This document shows, one piece after another, positions 1 through 8,452 of a stretch of DNA of 38,896 nt. The notes under the pieces were generated by a model, which worked only from the letters and a program-made list of their open reading frames with translations, did not search any database and had not been told where the DNA came from. The DNA is taken from positions 1 through 38,896 of the forward strand of contig JAITHB010000117.1 in NCBI GenBank assembly GCA_031280145.1, written 5' to 3'. This DNA comes from Oscillospiraceae bacterium. GTDB lineage: Bacteria; Bacillota; Clostridia; Christensenellales; Aristaeellaceae. The position numbers and the translations under genes are program-made. Within the stretch, counting starts at the first letter, position 1, and each line of letters begins with the position of its first letter.

Positions 1-380
1 TGGCTTTTCAGAATTGCGGACAGCCTGTCGATATCCTCCAGAATTATCCCGCAGGCTTGGTTCAGAACGGACGACAGTGCGGTATCCACTACGTCCGTTG
101 ACGTAAGCCCGAAGTGCAGAAACTTGGACTCCGAGCCCAGCGATTCCGCTACACAGCGCGTGAAAGCGACTACGTCGTGGCGCGTCGAACGCTCTATCTC
201 CTCTATCCTCTCGACGGAGAACTTCGCGTTGCGCCGCATGGCGCAAGCGTCCGCCTTCGGCACTACGCCCAGGATTGACCATGCGTCCGTCGCGGCAAGC
301 TCCACGTCGAGCCACGTCCGGAAGCGGTGTTCCTTCGTAAACAACGCGGACATTGAGGGGCGTGTATATCTGTCTATCAT
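1..380 (-). CDS. purB: Adenylosuccinate lyase, N-terminal part (cut by window edge)
   Basis: The 126 visible codons match the N-terminus of bacterial adenylosuccinate lyase, which cleaves SAICAR to AICAR plus fumarate and adenylosuccinate to AMP plus fumarate in the cytoplasm. The start reads MIDRYTRPSMSALF, followed by a Trp-containing helix, the stretch RHDVVAFTR, and the family signature GLTSTDVVDTALS. This part carries the first of the three conserved active-site regions; the catalytic Ser loop lies beyond the window. The ATG at 380 is preceded by GAGGT five bases upstream. It follows hisF by 34 nt on the same strand, so it is probably co-transcribed with hisHF, whose product also yields AICAR. 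The family call is firm; whether the rest of the gene is intact cannot be seen. Confidence 0.93.
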   Translation of the reverse strand, partial: MIDRYTRPSMSALFTKEHRFRTWLDVELAATDAWSILGVVPKADACAMRRNAKFSVERIEEIERSTRHDVVAFTRCVAESLGSESKFLHFGLTSTDVVDTALSSVLNQACGIILEDIDRLSAILKS

Positions 381-414
381 GTTACCTCACAGGATGAGTA
401 ATTTGCCAATAGAG

Positions 415-1179
415 TTACAGAATCCTCACGGGAATGTTATTTTGACTTAGGTATTCCTTAACCTGCCGAACGGTCATAACTTTATCGTGGAACAGCGATG
501 CCGCGAGCGCCGCGTCCGCGCGCCCGTCTGTCAGCGCTTCCGCGAAGTGACGAAGCTTGCCCGCGCCGCCCGAGGCTATTATGGGTATCGGCACCGCGTC
601 CGCAATCTTGCGCGTTATCGGAATATCGTAGCCCGTCTGCGCTCCGTCTGTGTTCATGCTGGTGAGCAGTATCTCGCCCGCGCCAAGCTCCGCCGCGCGG
701 ACCGCCCAGCGCACCGCGTCCATACCCGTGTCCACGCGCCCGCCGTTGACGAACACAGACCAATCGTCCGTGCCTTCCACGCGCCGCACGTCCATAGCGA
801 CGACGACGCACTGGCTGCCAAACTTGTCCGCCGCGCGGCTGATTATCGAAGGATCGCGGACGGCGGGAGAGTTTACGGAAATCTTGTCCGCGCCAAGGCG
901 CAGCAGTTCCTTCATCGTATCAAGCGAAGATATCCCGCCGCCGACCGTGAACGGAATGAACACCTGTTCCGCCACGCTTGAGACGACGTCGAAGATGGTC
1001 TTGCGCCCCTCGTGCGACGCAAGAATATCCAGCAGAACAAGCTCGTCCGCGCCGGCTTCGTTGTACATTACCGCGGCTTCGACAGGGTCGCCCGCGTCGC
1101 GTATACCGACGAAGTTCACGCCCTTCACCACGCGTCCGTCCTTTATGTCGAGGCAGGGGATGATGCGTTTCGTCAGCAT
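415..1179 (-). CDS. hisF: Imidazole glycerol phosphate synthase, cyclase subunit HisF
   Basis: A 254-residue (beta/alpha)8-barrel cyclase, the usual HisF length. With HisH it converts PRFAR and ammonia to imidazole glycerol phosphate and AICAR in histidine biosynthesis. Both catalytic aspartates are visible: Asp11 in [15 protein letters not shown] and Asp130 in VVVAMDVRR. The phosphate-binding glycine-rich turns ([14 protein letters not shown]) are present. A longer open frame exists upstream, but MLTKRIIP is the family start and has GGAGGGGAG just upstream. The start codon overlaps the end of hisH by 7 nt, which suggests translational coupling of the two subunits. No other his genes occur in the window. 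Confidence 0.97.
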   Translation of the reverse strand: MLTKRIIPCLDIKDGRVVKGVNFVGIRDAGDPVEAAVMYNEAGADELVLLDILASHEGRKTIFDVVSSVAEQVFIPFTVGGGISSLDTMKELLRLGADKISVNSPAVRDPSIISRAADKFGSQCVVVAMDVRRVEGTDDWSVFVNGGRVDTGMDAVRWAVRAAELGAGEILLTSMNTDGAQTGYDIPITRKIADAVPIPIIASGGAGKLRHFAEALTDGRADAALAASLFHDKVMTVRQVKEYLSQNNIPVRIL

Positions 1180-1811
1180 AGTCTCCCCTCCGATATCGCG
1201 ATGAAATTCCGCAGAATTTGAAGCCCGACCTCGCCGCTCTTTTCGGGATGGAACTGCGTTCCGAACAGGTTCCCGCGCCACACCGCCGCCGTGAATTCCT
1301 CGCCGTATTCGCATGTCGCCGCCGACCATTCATGCGCGCCCTTCACGCAGAACGAATGCACGAAGTAGACGAACGGCACGTCGGGCAGTCCGTTAAACAG
1401 CGGGCATTTGGGATTCAGTTTGATTGAATTCCAGCCCATATGCGGAATCTTAAGCGCAGACCAATCCACCGCCGAGTTTTCCGTAAAGCGCGTGATAGAC
1501 GCGGGAAACAGACACAGCCCCTCATGCAGACCGTGCTCCGTGCTGTCCTTCATCAGTAGCTGCATACCGAGGCAGATGCCCAGCACAGGCTTTCCCGCGC
1601 CGACGGCGCAACGCAGCGCAGGCTCAAGCCCGCTTTGACGGAACGATTCGCAAGCGTCGCGGAACGCGCCTACGCCAGGCAGAATCAGCGCGTCGGCGGC
1701 GCTTGCCTCATCGGGATTCTTCGTTATTACGGTCCGCGCGCCGACATACTCCAACGCTTTGGAGACGGAGCGCAGGTTGCCGACGTCGTAGTCAAGTATC
1801 GCGATTTTCAT
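1173..1811 (-). CDS. hisH: Imidazole glycerol phosphate synthase, glutamine amidotransferase subunit HisH
   Basis: A 212-residue class I glutaminase that feeds ammonia to HisF. The catalytic triad is intact: Cys80 in the nucleophile elbow GICLGMQLL, and His188 and Glu190 in [10 protein letters not shown]. The N-terminus [16 protein letters not shown] is the standard HisH start. It begins 5 nt after the uxaC stop with no clear Shine-Dalgarno sequence, so translation probably depends on ribosomes finishing uxaC. It overlaps hisF by 7 nt. Normal length and motifs leave little doubt about the function. Confidence 0.97.
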   Translation of the reverse strand: MKIAILDYDVGNLRSVSKALEYVGARTVITKNPDEASAADALILPGVGAFRDACESFRQSGLEPALRCAVGAGKPVLGICLGMQLLMKDSTEHGLHEGLCLFPASITRFTENSAVDWSALKIPHMGWNSIKLNPKCPLFNGLPDVPFVYFVHSFCVKGAHEWSAATCEYGEEFTAAVWRGNLFGTQFHPEKSGEVGLQILRNFIAISEGRLC

Positions 1812-1816
1812 ATCGG

Positions 1817-3214
1817 TTATTGGAATATCCGAAGCGCGTTCTCGCAGGAAACCTTGCGCACAATCTCGGAAAGCGCCGCCGCGTCATACGGGTACTCGCC
1901 GTTTTCCACCCACTGCCCCAATTGCTCACAGAAGATTCTGCGGAAATATTCGTGCCTGGGGTATGAAAGGAAACTGCGCGAGTCGGTCGTCATGCCCACA
2001 AACTCGGACAAAACTGAAACCGCCGCCAGTTCCTTCATGTGTTTGCGCATTCCCTCAAGCTGGTCGTGGTACCACCACGCGGGACCGACGCCGACGTTGC
2101 TCGCCGCGCCGTCCTTCTGCAGTGCGCCCGCGATGACCGCAAGGCTGTAGTTTTCTTTGTCGTTCAGGCTGAACAGAAGCGTGCGCGGAAGCTCCGTCAC
2201 GCTCGCCATATCGGAGAGAATCGCGGCGAGCTGCGATGAAACCGACAAGTCGCCCATAACGTCGCTGCCCGCGTCCGCGCCGATGCTTTTGAACAGAGTC
2301 GGATTTATGTTCCGCACCGCGCCGATATGCAGGCACATTGTCCAGCCGTGTTTCTGATATTGCGCCGCGAGGAACGCCAGCAGCGTGTTGTAAAACGCCA
2401 CATACTGCTCTTCCGCAACGGGTTTGCCCGCGAGCGCAGCCTTCAAGGCCTCGTCCGCCTTGACGCAGCTTATCGGCGCGTGCTTGATGAATGCGGGTCC
2501 GTGGTCGGAGACGCGGCAACCGCGCTCGCTGAAGTAATCTATGCGGCTCGCAAGCGCTTCACACAGCGTGGAGAAGCTGTCTATCTCAATATCCGCGGCT
2601 TCGCCAAGCAGCGCTGTATATTCCCTAAAACCATTTGCGAGAATATTCATCGCGCGGTCGGGGCGGAACGACGGAACGATTCTGGCGCCTGATTCGTTAA
2701 TGCGAGAGTCCGCGAGAATGTCGTGCCACTTGAGGTCGTCTGTCGGGTCGTCCGTCGTGCCTACTATCGCTACGTTGCTTCGCGCGATTATCTCCTGCGG
2801 GCGCATCCCTTCCGTCAAAAGGTCGTTGCACTTCTCATATATCTCGACCGCGTTCCGCGCGGTCAGCGGCTCGTATATGCCGAAGAACCGCTGAAGCTCC
2901 AGATGGGTCCAGTGGTAGAGAGGGTTGCCTACCGCAAACTGTAACGCTCCCGCGTACGCCTTGAACTTCTCAAGGTCGGATGCGTCGCCCGTTATGTAGC
3001 GTTCGGGTACGCCCGCGATGCGCATCATGCGCCACTTATAGTGGTCGCCGCCGAGCCACGCCGCGGTAATCGAGCGGAACGGCTTGTTTTCCGCAACCTC
3101 TTTGGGCGATATGTGGCAATGGAAATCGCATATCGGAAGCGGTTGAGCGATCGCGAACAGTTCTCTCGCGGTTTCTGTCGTGAGGAGGAAATTGTCGTCC
3201 ATGAAAGGCTTCAT
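1817..3214 (-). CDS. uxaC: Glucuronate (uronate) isomerase
   Basis: A 465-residue member of the UxaC family, which interconverts D-glucuronate and D-fructuronate, or D-galacturonate and D-tagaturonate, the first step of the cytoplasmic hexuronate pathway. The N-terminal metal site DFHCH (His32, His34) is present, as are the WLGGDHYKWR region, the VVGTTDDPTDDL-type stretch near the middle, and the C-terminal GMTTDSRSFLSYPRHEYFRR block that is diagnostic of the family. The start at 3214 has AAAGGAGAG at a good distance; a second Met four residues in is less likely. No other hexuronate pathway genes (uxaA, uxaB, uxuA) are nearby. It sits in a minus-strand run between a solute-binding protein and hisH. 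Galacturonate from pectin would fit the arabinanase locus across the divergent promoter region. Confidence 0.96.
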   Translation of the reverse strand: MKPFMDDNFLLTTETARELFAIAQPLPICDFHCHISPKEVAENKPFRSITAAWLGGDHYKWRMMRIAGVPERYITGDASDLEKFKAYAGALQFAVGNPLYHWTHLELQRFFGIYEPLTARNAVEIYEKCNDLLTEGMRPQEIIARSNVAIVGTTDDPTDDLKWHDILADSRINESGARIVPSFRPDRAMNILANGFREYTALLGEAADIEIDSFSTLCEALASRIDYFSERGCRVSDHGPAFIKHAPISCVKADEALKAALAGKPVAEEQYVAFYNTLLAFLAAQYQKHGWTMCLHIGAVRNINPTLFKSIGADAGSDVMGDLSVSSQLAAILSDMASVTELPRTLLFSLNDKENYSLAVIAGALQKDGAASNVGVGPAWWYHDQLEGMRKHMKELAAVSVLSEFVGMTTDSRSFLSYPRHEYFRRIFCEQLGQWVENGEYPYDAAALSEIVRKVSCENALRIFQ

Positions 3215-3241
3215 TCGGAACTCTCCTTTATTGTTAACCTC

Positions 3242-4975
3242 TTATTGCTCCACGCCAAGGCTTGTGGTGACTATCATTCGGTAAGCGTCGGAGGTTATCT
3301 CGTGACCTGTTGAAATGTAGAAGTTGCGCACGCGAGCGTTAACCATAAGATACTCGAAGCGGCGGTAAATGGGAATAACCGAAAGCTCAAGATATAGCTG
3401 CTGATACAGCCCTTCATACACAATAGACTGTCTGGTTCTGTCGGTCTCAAGGTTCGCCCAGTTTATGAACCGTTCCGCCGAGCCGCTGTCGAAGCCTTCG
3501 TCGTTCAACTGCGAATCGAGGGCGAACGTGTTCGCCGCAAGCGCGGGCGACACGGGAATTCTGCGGGCCGCGACATACGCGTCGGCTTCGCCGCTTGTCA
3601 CGCGGGCCAGCCATTCCTCAAACGGAAGCTTATCAACGGTGAGCTTGATTGTCAGGCTGTCCGCCATCTTATACAGTTCCGTTTCTATAACGGTCGCCAT
3701 CGGGCTTTCTTGCGGAATTACTATCGAGAATTCGAGCGGCACACCGTTCTTCGCGCGCGTCGTTCCGTCCGAAGCCCAGCCCGCTTCGTCCAGAAGCGCC
3801 GCAGCCGATTCCGTGCTGAACGGATAAAGCTCGCCCAGAACGTCCGCGGATTTGCTGAACGTATCGAACAGCGTCATACCCGGCAAGCGCGCCCAGCTAT
3901 CGAGCGTCGCCTTGATTATCTCCGCGCGGTTAAGCCCGCGCGCTATCGCTTGGCGCACGGCGAAGTCCGCGAATATCGGGTTGCCGTAGTTGAAACCGAT
4001 GTAGCCCGTCACGTCGCCCAGCCACGAATACATGCTGACGAAGCCTTGTCCGTTCTGCCACAGTTCGTTTATCTCGTCTACCAACGGATAGCACAGCGCG
4101 ATATCCACCGTGCCTTCCGCAATCGCCTTGTATTCTTCACCGACCGGCACGACGAGCAGCTCGAACGTGCCTGTGGAAGGCTTCGCGCGCCAGTAGTCCT
4201 GATTCGCCGCAAACACCGCGCGGCCGCCCTTCTCAAGCGAAACCAAGTCATACTGCCCGTAAGCCGCCAGGTTCGCCTCAGATTCCTTTATCTCGCGAAG
4301 CCGCCCCTCATACCAAAGCCGTGTCGCGGTTTCGTCTTCCTTTATTTCTATGGGGCGAATCGCGCTTCCGAAGTGTTCGACGCGCATCGCGGGAATCGCG
4401 AACAAATCCAACGCGTCTGCAAGCTTTCTTGTGAGCGTGACGGAAAAACGGTTGTCGTCCAGCCTGTTAAGCCCCAGTATGGAATCGGTCGTGCCCGCGA
4501 GATACGGTTCTGCGCCGAGTATCGGAAGGCGCGATATGTCGAAGCTTCCGTCGTAGCCGGGCATAAGCAGTATATAGATTGTGTTTATGAAGTCGTCGGA
4601 TTTCACAAGCGCCAAGTCGGAATACCGCGCGTTCTTCAGCAGAAACGTGTATGTCAGCCCGTCCTCGGAAACCGTGACGTCCGCGAGACCGTTGCCCGGC
4701 AGACCGTATTCGTCGAAGAACACAAGCTCGTCGAACATCAGCGACGTCATATACGAATCGCCCTGCGTGTTCGCCCACAGCGGGTTCGTTACGCCGCGCA
4801 GGTCAGGCACGGCGATGACGATTGAATCCGTCCTCTCGCGCGATTTCTCGGGTACGCCTTCCAGCGAACCCGCGATTGACTTCGCCATGTTCATATTGAG
4901 CGGAGAATCCGCAAGCGCGCTCACGCATAGCATGAGCGCCAGAATAAACGATATAACTTGAATAGTTCTACGCAT
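3242..4975 (-). CDS. Orphan family-5 (peptide/oligosaccharide type) solute-binding protein
   Basis: A 577-residue secreted protein with a cleavable signal peptide (residues 1-22, hydrophobic core then SALADS) and no convincing lipobox. The body resembles ABC solute-binding family 5 (OppA/DppA type): a start like DLRGVTNPLWANT, a region of the type LADVTVSEDGLTYTFLLK near residue 110, and IGFNYGNPIFADFAVRQAIARGLNR near residue 320. Such proteins capture peptides or oligosaccharides outside the cell and hand them to permeases. No permease or ATPase of that class is in the window, so either it is served in trans or it has another role. Its ATG overlaps the end of yhaM by 8 nt, with GGAGGAAG upstream, indicating co-transcription with yhaM and glgP. 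The family call is good; the ligand is unknown. Confidence 0.85.
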   Translation of the reverse strand: MRRTIQVISFILALMLCVSALADSPLNMNMAKSIAGSLEGVPEKSRERTDSIVIAVPDLRGVTNPLWANTQGDSYMTSLMFDELVFFDEYGLPGNGLADVTVSEDGLTYTFLLKNARYSDLALVKSDDFINTIYILLMPGYDGSFDISRLPILGAEPYLAGTTDSILGLNRLDDNRFSVTLTRKLADALDLFAIPAMRVEHFGSAIRPIEIKEDETATRLWYEGRLREIKESEANLAAYGQYDLVSLEKGGRAVFAANQDYWRAKPSTGTFELLVVPVGEEYKAIAEGTVDIALCYPLVDEINELWQNGQGFVSMYSWLGDVTGYIGFNYGNPIFADFAVRQAIARGLNRAEIIKATLDSWARLPGMTLFDTFSKSADVLGELYPFSTESAAALLDEAGWASDGTTRAKNGVPLEFSIVIPQESPMATVIETELYKMADSLTIKLTVDKLPFEEWLARVTSGEADAYVAARRIPVSPALAANTFALDSQLNDEGFDSGSAERFINWANLETDRTRQSIVYEGLYQQLYLELSVIPIYRRFEYLMVNARVRNFYISTGHEITSDAYRMIVTTSLGVEQ

Positions 4976-6023
4976 TTACTTCCTCCGATTTTTGGTCGTC
5001 CAACTCCACCTTGTAGAGCCGCCTGTCGAGCGACCAAAGTCTGTCCGAGAACGCGCCGCCCTTTATGCCGATAAGCGTGTTCGCCATCTCGTCTATCCGC
5101 GCGTCGGCGTTGTCGATTATGTTAAGTATTTCAGCTTCGGGGAACATCGGCTTCTTGGGGCTGCCGAACTCCGCCACGCCGTGGTGCGCGAGTACCATAT
5201 GCTGAAGAAGAAGACACGCGGTACCCTCCGCTTGGACCTTCTTCGCGGCAAGCTCGATATTCACAACGCCGCGCACCAGATGCCCGATAAGCTGACCCTC
5301 CACCGTATATTCTTTAACAAGCCCCAGCTTGCCGCATTCAAGCTCGCTTATTTTGGCGAGGTCGTGCGCGATAACTCCCGCGCGAAGCAGATCCGCGTTC
5401 AGCACGGGATACAGGCGGATGAACGTTTCCGCGATACGCAGCATCGACACCGTGTGGTAGAGCAAGCCCGATCGCTCCGCGTGGTGAAGCTTAAGCGCGG
5501 CGGGGAATGTCAGCAGCTTGTCGCCCGTTTGCGCGATGAGTTCCGTCACGATATCGCGCAGCTCCTTGTTGGCGATGGATTCGACGGCAAGCTCAAGCTC
5601 CGCCATGAGGTCCTCCGCTTTCTCCGGAGCGGACGGAACAAGGCTGTCCATGTTCTCCACCTCTTCGGGCTGAACTTCCTTCATGCGCTCTATCTTAAGC
5701 TGAAGCTTTCCGTTCCACTCGATAACGCTTCCGCGCACCTTAAGCAGACTGCCGACCTCGGGAACAGGCGCGTTTCCGTCCCACACCTTCGCGTTTATTT
5801 CGCCCGTCTTGTCCGCCAGCGTGAGATCCAAAAACTTTGAGCCGTTGGAGGACGTGCGCTGTTCCGACTGCCTTACCAATAAGACGCCCGTCCAGCGCAT
5901 ATCCTTCTCTAACTTTGAAATCGGTTCGGTAGATTCGGGAGTCTGCGGAATCGGCGCGGGACGCTGCTGCCCGAGTAACGGGCGGTCGCCTTGACGCGGA
6001 GTGTATCCGCTGTTGTTGTACAT
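4968..6023 (-). CDS. yhaM: 3'-5' exoribonuclease, YhaM-like (OB fold plus HD domain)
   Basis: A 351-residue protein with a Pro/Gln-rich N-terminal extension (about residues 1-35), an OB-fold nucleic-acid-binding domain (about 40-125, with LTLADKTGEINAKVWDG), and an HD phosphohydrolase domain (about 150-330). Likely metal ligands are visible: His190 in LLYHTVSM, His220-Asp221 in GVIAHDLAKI, and His280-His281 in MVLAHHG. This architecture is that of Bacillus subtilis YhaM (314 residues), a 3'-5' exonuclease acting on RNA and single-stranded DNA. The ribosome site TAGGAGAA overlaps the glgP stop. Its place in a carbohydrate operon is unusual. The domain call is firm; the exact substrate preference is inferred from the family. 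Confidence 0.9.
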   Translation of the reverse strand: MYNNSGYTPRQGDRPLLGQQRPAPIPQTPESTEPISKLEKDMRWTGVLLVRQSEQRTSSNGSKFLDLTLADKTGEINAKVWDGNAPVPEVGSLLKVRGSVIEWNGKLQLKIERMKEVQPEEVENMDSLVPSAPEKAEDLMAELELAVESIANKELRDIVTELIAQTGDKLLTFPAALKLHHAERSGLLYHTVSMLRIAETFIRLYPVLNADLLRAGVIAHDLAKISELECGKLGLVKEYTVEGQLIGHLVRGVVNIELAAKKVQAEGTACLLLQHMVLAHHGVAEFGSPKKPMFPEAEILNIIDNADARIDEMANTLIGIKGGAFSDRLWSLDRRLYKVELDDQKSEEVNA

Positions 6024-6032
6024 GTATTTCTC

Positions 6033-8414
6033 CTATCGCCGTGATTCTTGAGGCTGCTCGCGCGCGCTTGAAATTCCCCAAATGTCCGTCGCGTAGCCCA
6101 TAATAGTATTGTCGGAACTGAACAGCCCCGCCGCGCACATATTCATATATGCCTTGCGCGTGAACTCGGGCGTGCCGTATTCGCTGAAAGCGAGCTTTCG
6201 CGCGGCGTCGTATGCCGCAAGGTCGCCAAGCACGTAATAGTGGTCGGGCTTGTGCCACGACGCGCCGACCGTCAGCGCGTCATACAGGTCGCGGAATACT
6301 CCGCTTCCGCCGTCGCTGAACCTGCCCGAGATAAGCTCGTCCAGCGCGCGCTTTATCTTCGGACTCGCGTCCAGAACATCGCGCGGGTTATATGTCGGAA
6401 GAATATCGTCAAGCTCCTTCACGGTCGCGCCGAAGATGTAGTTGTATCCGGCGCCCGCGGCTTCGACTATCTCGATGTTCGCGCCGTCGTATGTGCCTAT
6501 CGTCGGCGTACCGTTCATCATAAATTTCATGTTGCCCGTTCCCGAGGCTTCCGTTCCCGCCATCGAGATCTGTTCCGACAGGTCGGCGGCGCAGACGAGC
6601 TTCTCCGCGTATGAAACGTTATAGTTGGTCACAAAAACCACAGCAAGCTTTTCAGACAGCGGCTTGCTTCTATCTATAACACTCGCGATTTCGTTTATCA
6701 GCTTGATTATTCCCTTCGCGCGGGCGTAACCCGGCGCGGCTTTCGCACCGAAGATGAACGTGACGGGCGGCATGTTTGCGGGATAAACGCCGTCCTCGAT
6801 TTCGTGCATCAGCATGATTATGTGGAGCGCGTTCATCAGTTGGCGCTTGTATTCGTGCAGGCGCTTTATCTGTATATCAAACAGACCATGGGGGTTAATC
6901 GCCCTGCCTTCTTTTTCTAATATAAAGGAAGCGAGCGAGCGCTTGTTGGCGTTCTTGATGGCCGTAAACGCGGCAAGCACATCCTCGTTATGCTGATGCT
7001 CATACATATCCGCCAGCTTGTCGCCGTTCAGCAGAACGTCTCCGCCCGTCAGCTCGTTCACCAACGCGGTCAGGCGCGGATTCGCGAGACCCAGCCAGCG
7101 GCGCTGCGTGACGCCGTTCGTCATGTTGCAGAAGCGCGCGGGATAAGCGTCGTTCCAGTGCGCAAGCTCGCGGAACTTGAGTATGTCCGTGTGTACGCGC
7201 GAAACGCCGTTGGTGTGGCTCGTGGCGTAGATTGCAAGCCTTGCCATGTGAATCTGTTTGTCCGCGATCAGCTTGAACTTATCCTGCGCCAAAGCGGAGA
7301 GCATCTCGCCGTCGCGCTCGTTCTTGAAGCGTTTCTCCATCGTTTGAATGATTGCGAATATGCGCGGCAAAATAGAGCGCATGAGCGCCGCGTCCCACTT
7401 TTCCAACGCTTCCGCCATTATCGTGTGGTTGGTATAGTGGAACGTGCGAAGCGCGATATCAAACGCGTCGTCAAAAGCAATGCCGACTTCGTCCGCAAGA
7501 ACGCGGATGAGTTCGGGAATCGCGATAACGGGGTGCGTATCGTTAAGCTGTATCGCGAACTTATCGGGAAGGCGACTGAAGTCCGTATCAGTCAGAAGGA
7601 AGCGGCGCACGACGTCGCGGACGCTCGCAGCGGAGAAGAAGTATTCCTGCCGCAGCCGAAGCTTCTTGCCGTCCTTGGTGTTATCGTTGGGATACAGAAT
7701 GCGCGAGACGTCCTCCGCGCGGTTCTTGCCGCGCACCGCAGCGTCATATTTGCCGTTGTTGAATTCTATGTAGTCAAACTCCAGAAGCGGCTCGGCCTGC
7801 CACAGTCGCAGAGTGCCCGCCGTCGCGCTCTTGTAGCCGAATATCGGCATATCGTAGGGTATCGCGCGAAGCGCCATGTCGGCGAACCGAATCGTCTGCG
7901 CGAGGTCCTCGCGGCGCACGGACCACGGGTCGCCCGTATAGTCCCAGCCGTCGGCGGACTCAATCTGGAAGCCATCCTTGAAGGATTGGCGGAACAAGCC
8001 GTAAGCGTAGCGGATGCCATAGCCGACCATCGGAACGCCGAGCGTCGCCGCGCTGTCGAGGAAGCACGCCGCCAGTCTGCCCAGCCCGCCGTTGCCGAGC
8101 GACGGGTCGCCTATTTCCTCCAGCTTGTCAAGGCTGAAGCCCGCTTCGCCGAGCCACTCGCGCGCGTCTTCCAATATGCCCAAGTTCAGCAGATTGTTAA
8201 ACACCAACCGCCCCGGCAGAAACTCCGCGGAAAGGTAGCAGGCTTGCTTGCCCGTGACGCTGTCCGTCCAACGTTCCGAAACGATTCCGACTGCCGTTTT
8301 GGCAATCGCCTGATGAATCTCGTTCGCGGAAGCGCCCGCTGTATCGTTTATACCATGCGCGCGAAGGTGCGCGGTCATATCCTTCATGAATTGCTCACGA
8401 TTTATCGGCTGCAT
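6033..8414 (-). CDS. glgP: Glycogen/maltodextrin phosphorylase
   Basis: A 793-residue alpha-glucan phosphorylase that releases glucose 1-phosphate from alpha-1,4-glucans using phosphate and pyridoxal phosphate. The cofactor lysine is Lys630 in EASGTGNMKFMMNG, followed by the conserved TIGTYDGANIEI. Other family blocks are ACYLSAEFLPGR near residue 60, LGNGGLGRLAACFLDS near 110, and IKRLHEYKRQLMN near 520. The length is typical for bacterial GlgP/MalP. The start at 8414 is preceded by AGGAGAT. It follows malQ by 38 nt and precedes yhaM by 9 nt. The malQ-glgP pairing indicates breakdown of glycogen or imported maltodextrin; no glycogen synthesis genes are in view. Confidence 0.97.
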   Translation of the reverse strand: MQPINREQFMKDMTAHLRAHGINDTAGASANEIHQAIAKTAVGIVSERWTDSVTGKQACYLSAEFLPGRLVFNNLLNLGILEDAREWLGEAGFSLDKLEEIGDPSLGNGGLGRLAACFLDSAATLGVPMVGYGIRYAYGLFRQSFKDGFQIESADGWDYTGDPWSVRREDLAQTIRFADMALRAIPYDMPIFGYKSATAGTLRLWQAEPLLEFDYIEFNNGKYDAAVRGKNRAEDVSRILYPNDNTKDGKKLRLRQEYFFSAASVRDVVRRFLLTDTDFSRLPDKFAIQLNDTHPVIAIPELIRVLADEVGIAFDDAFDIALRTFHYTNHTIMAEALEKWDAALMRSILPRIFAIIQTMEKRFKNERDGEMLSALAQDKFKLIADKQIHMARLAIYATSHTNGVSRVHTDILKFRELAHWNDAYPARFCNMTNGVTQRRWLGLANPRLTALVNELTGGDVLLNGDKLADMYEHQHNEDVLAAFTAIKNANKRSLASFILEKEGRAINPHGLFDIQIKRLHEYKRQLMNALHIIMLMHEIEDGVYPANMPPVTFIFGAKAAPGYARAKGIIKLINEIASVIDRSKPLSEKLAVVFVTNYNVSYAEKLVCAADLSEQISMAGTEASGTGNMKFMMNGTPTIGTYDGANIEIVEAAGAGYNYIFGATVKELDDILPTYNPRDVLDASPKIKRALDELISGRFSDGGSGVFRDLYDALTVGASWHKPDHYYVLGDLAAYDAARKLAFSEYGTPEFTRKAYMNMCAAGLFSSDNTIMGYATDIWGISSAREQPQESRR

Positions 8415-8452
8415 TGCGTATCTCCTAAATCAGGTTTGTGAAGGCGGATAAA

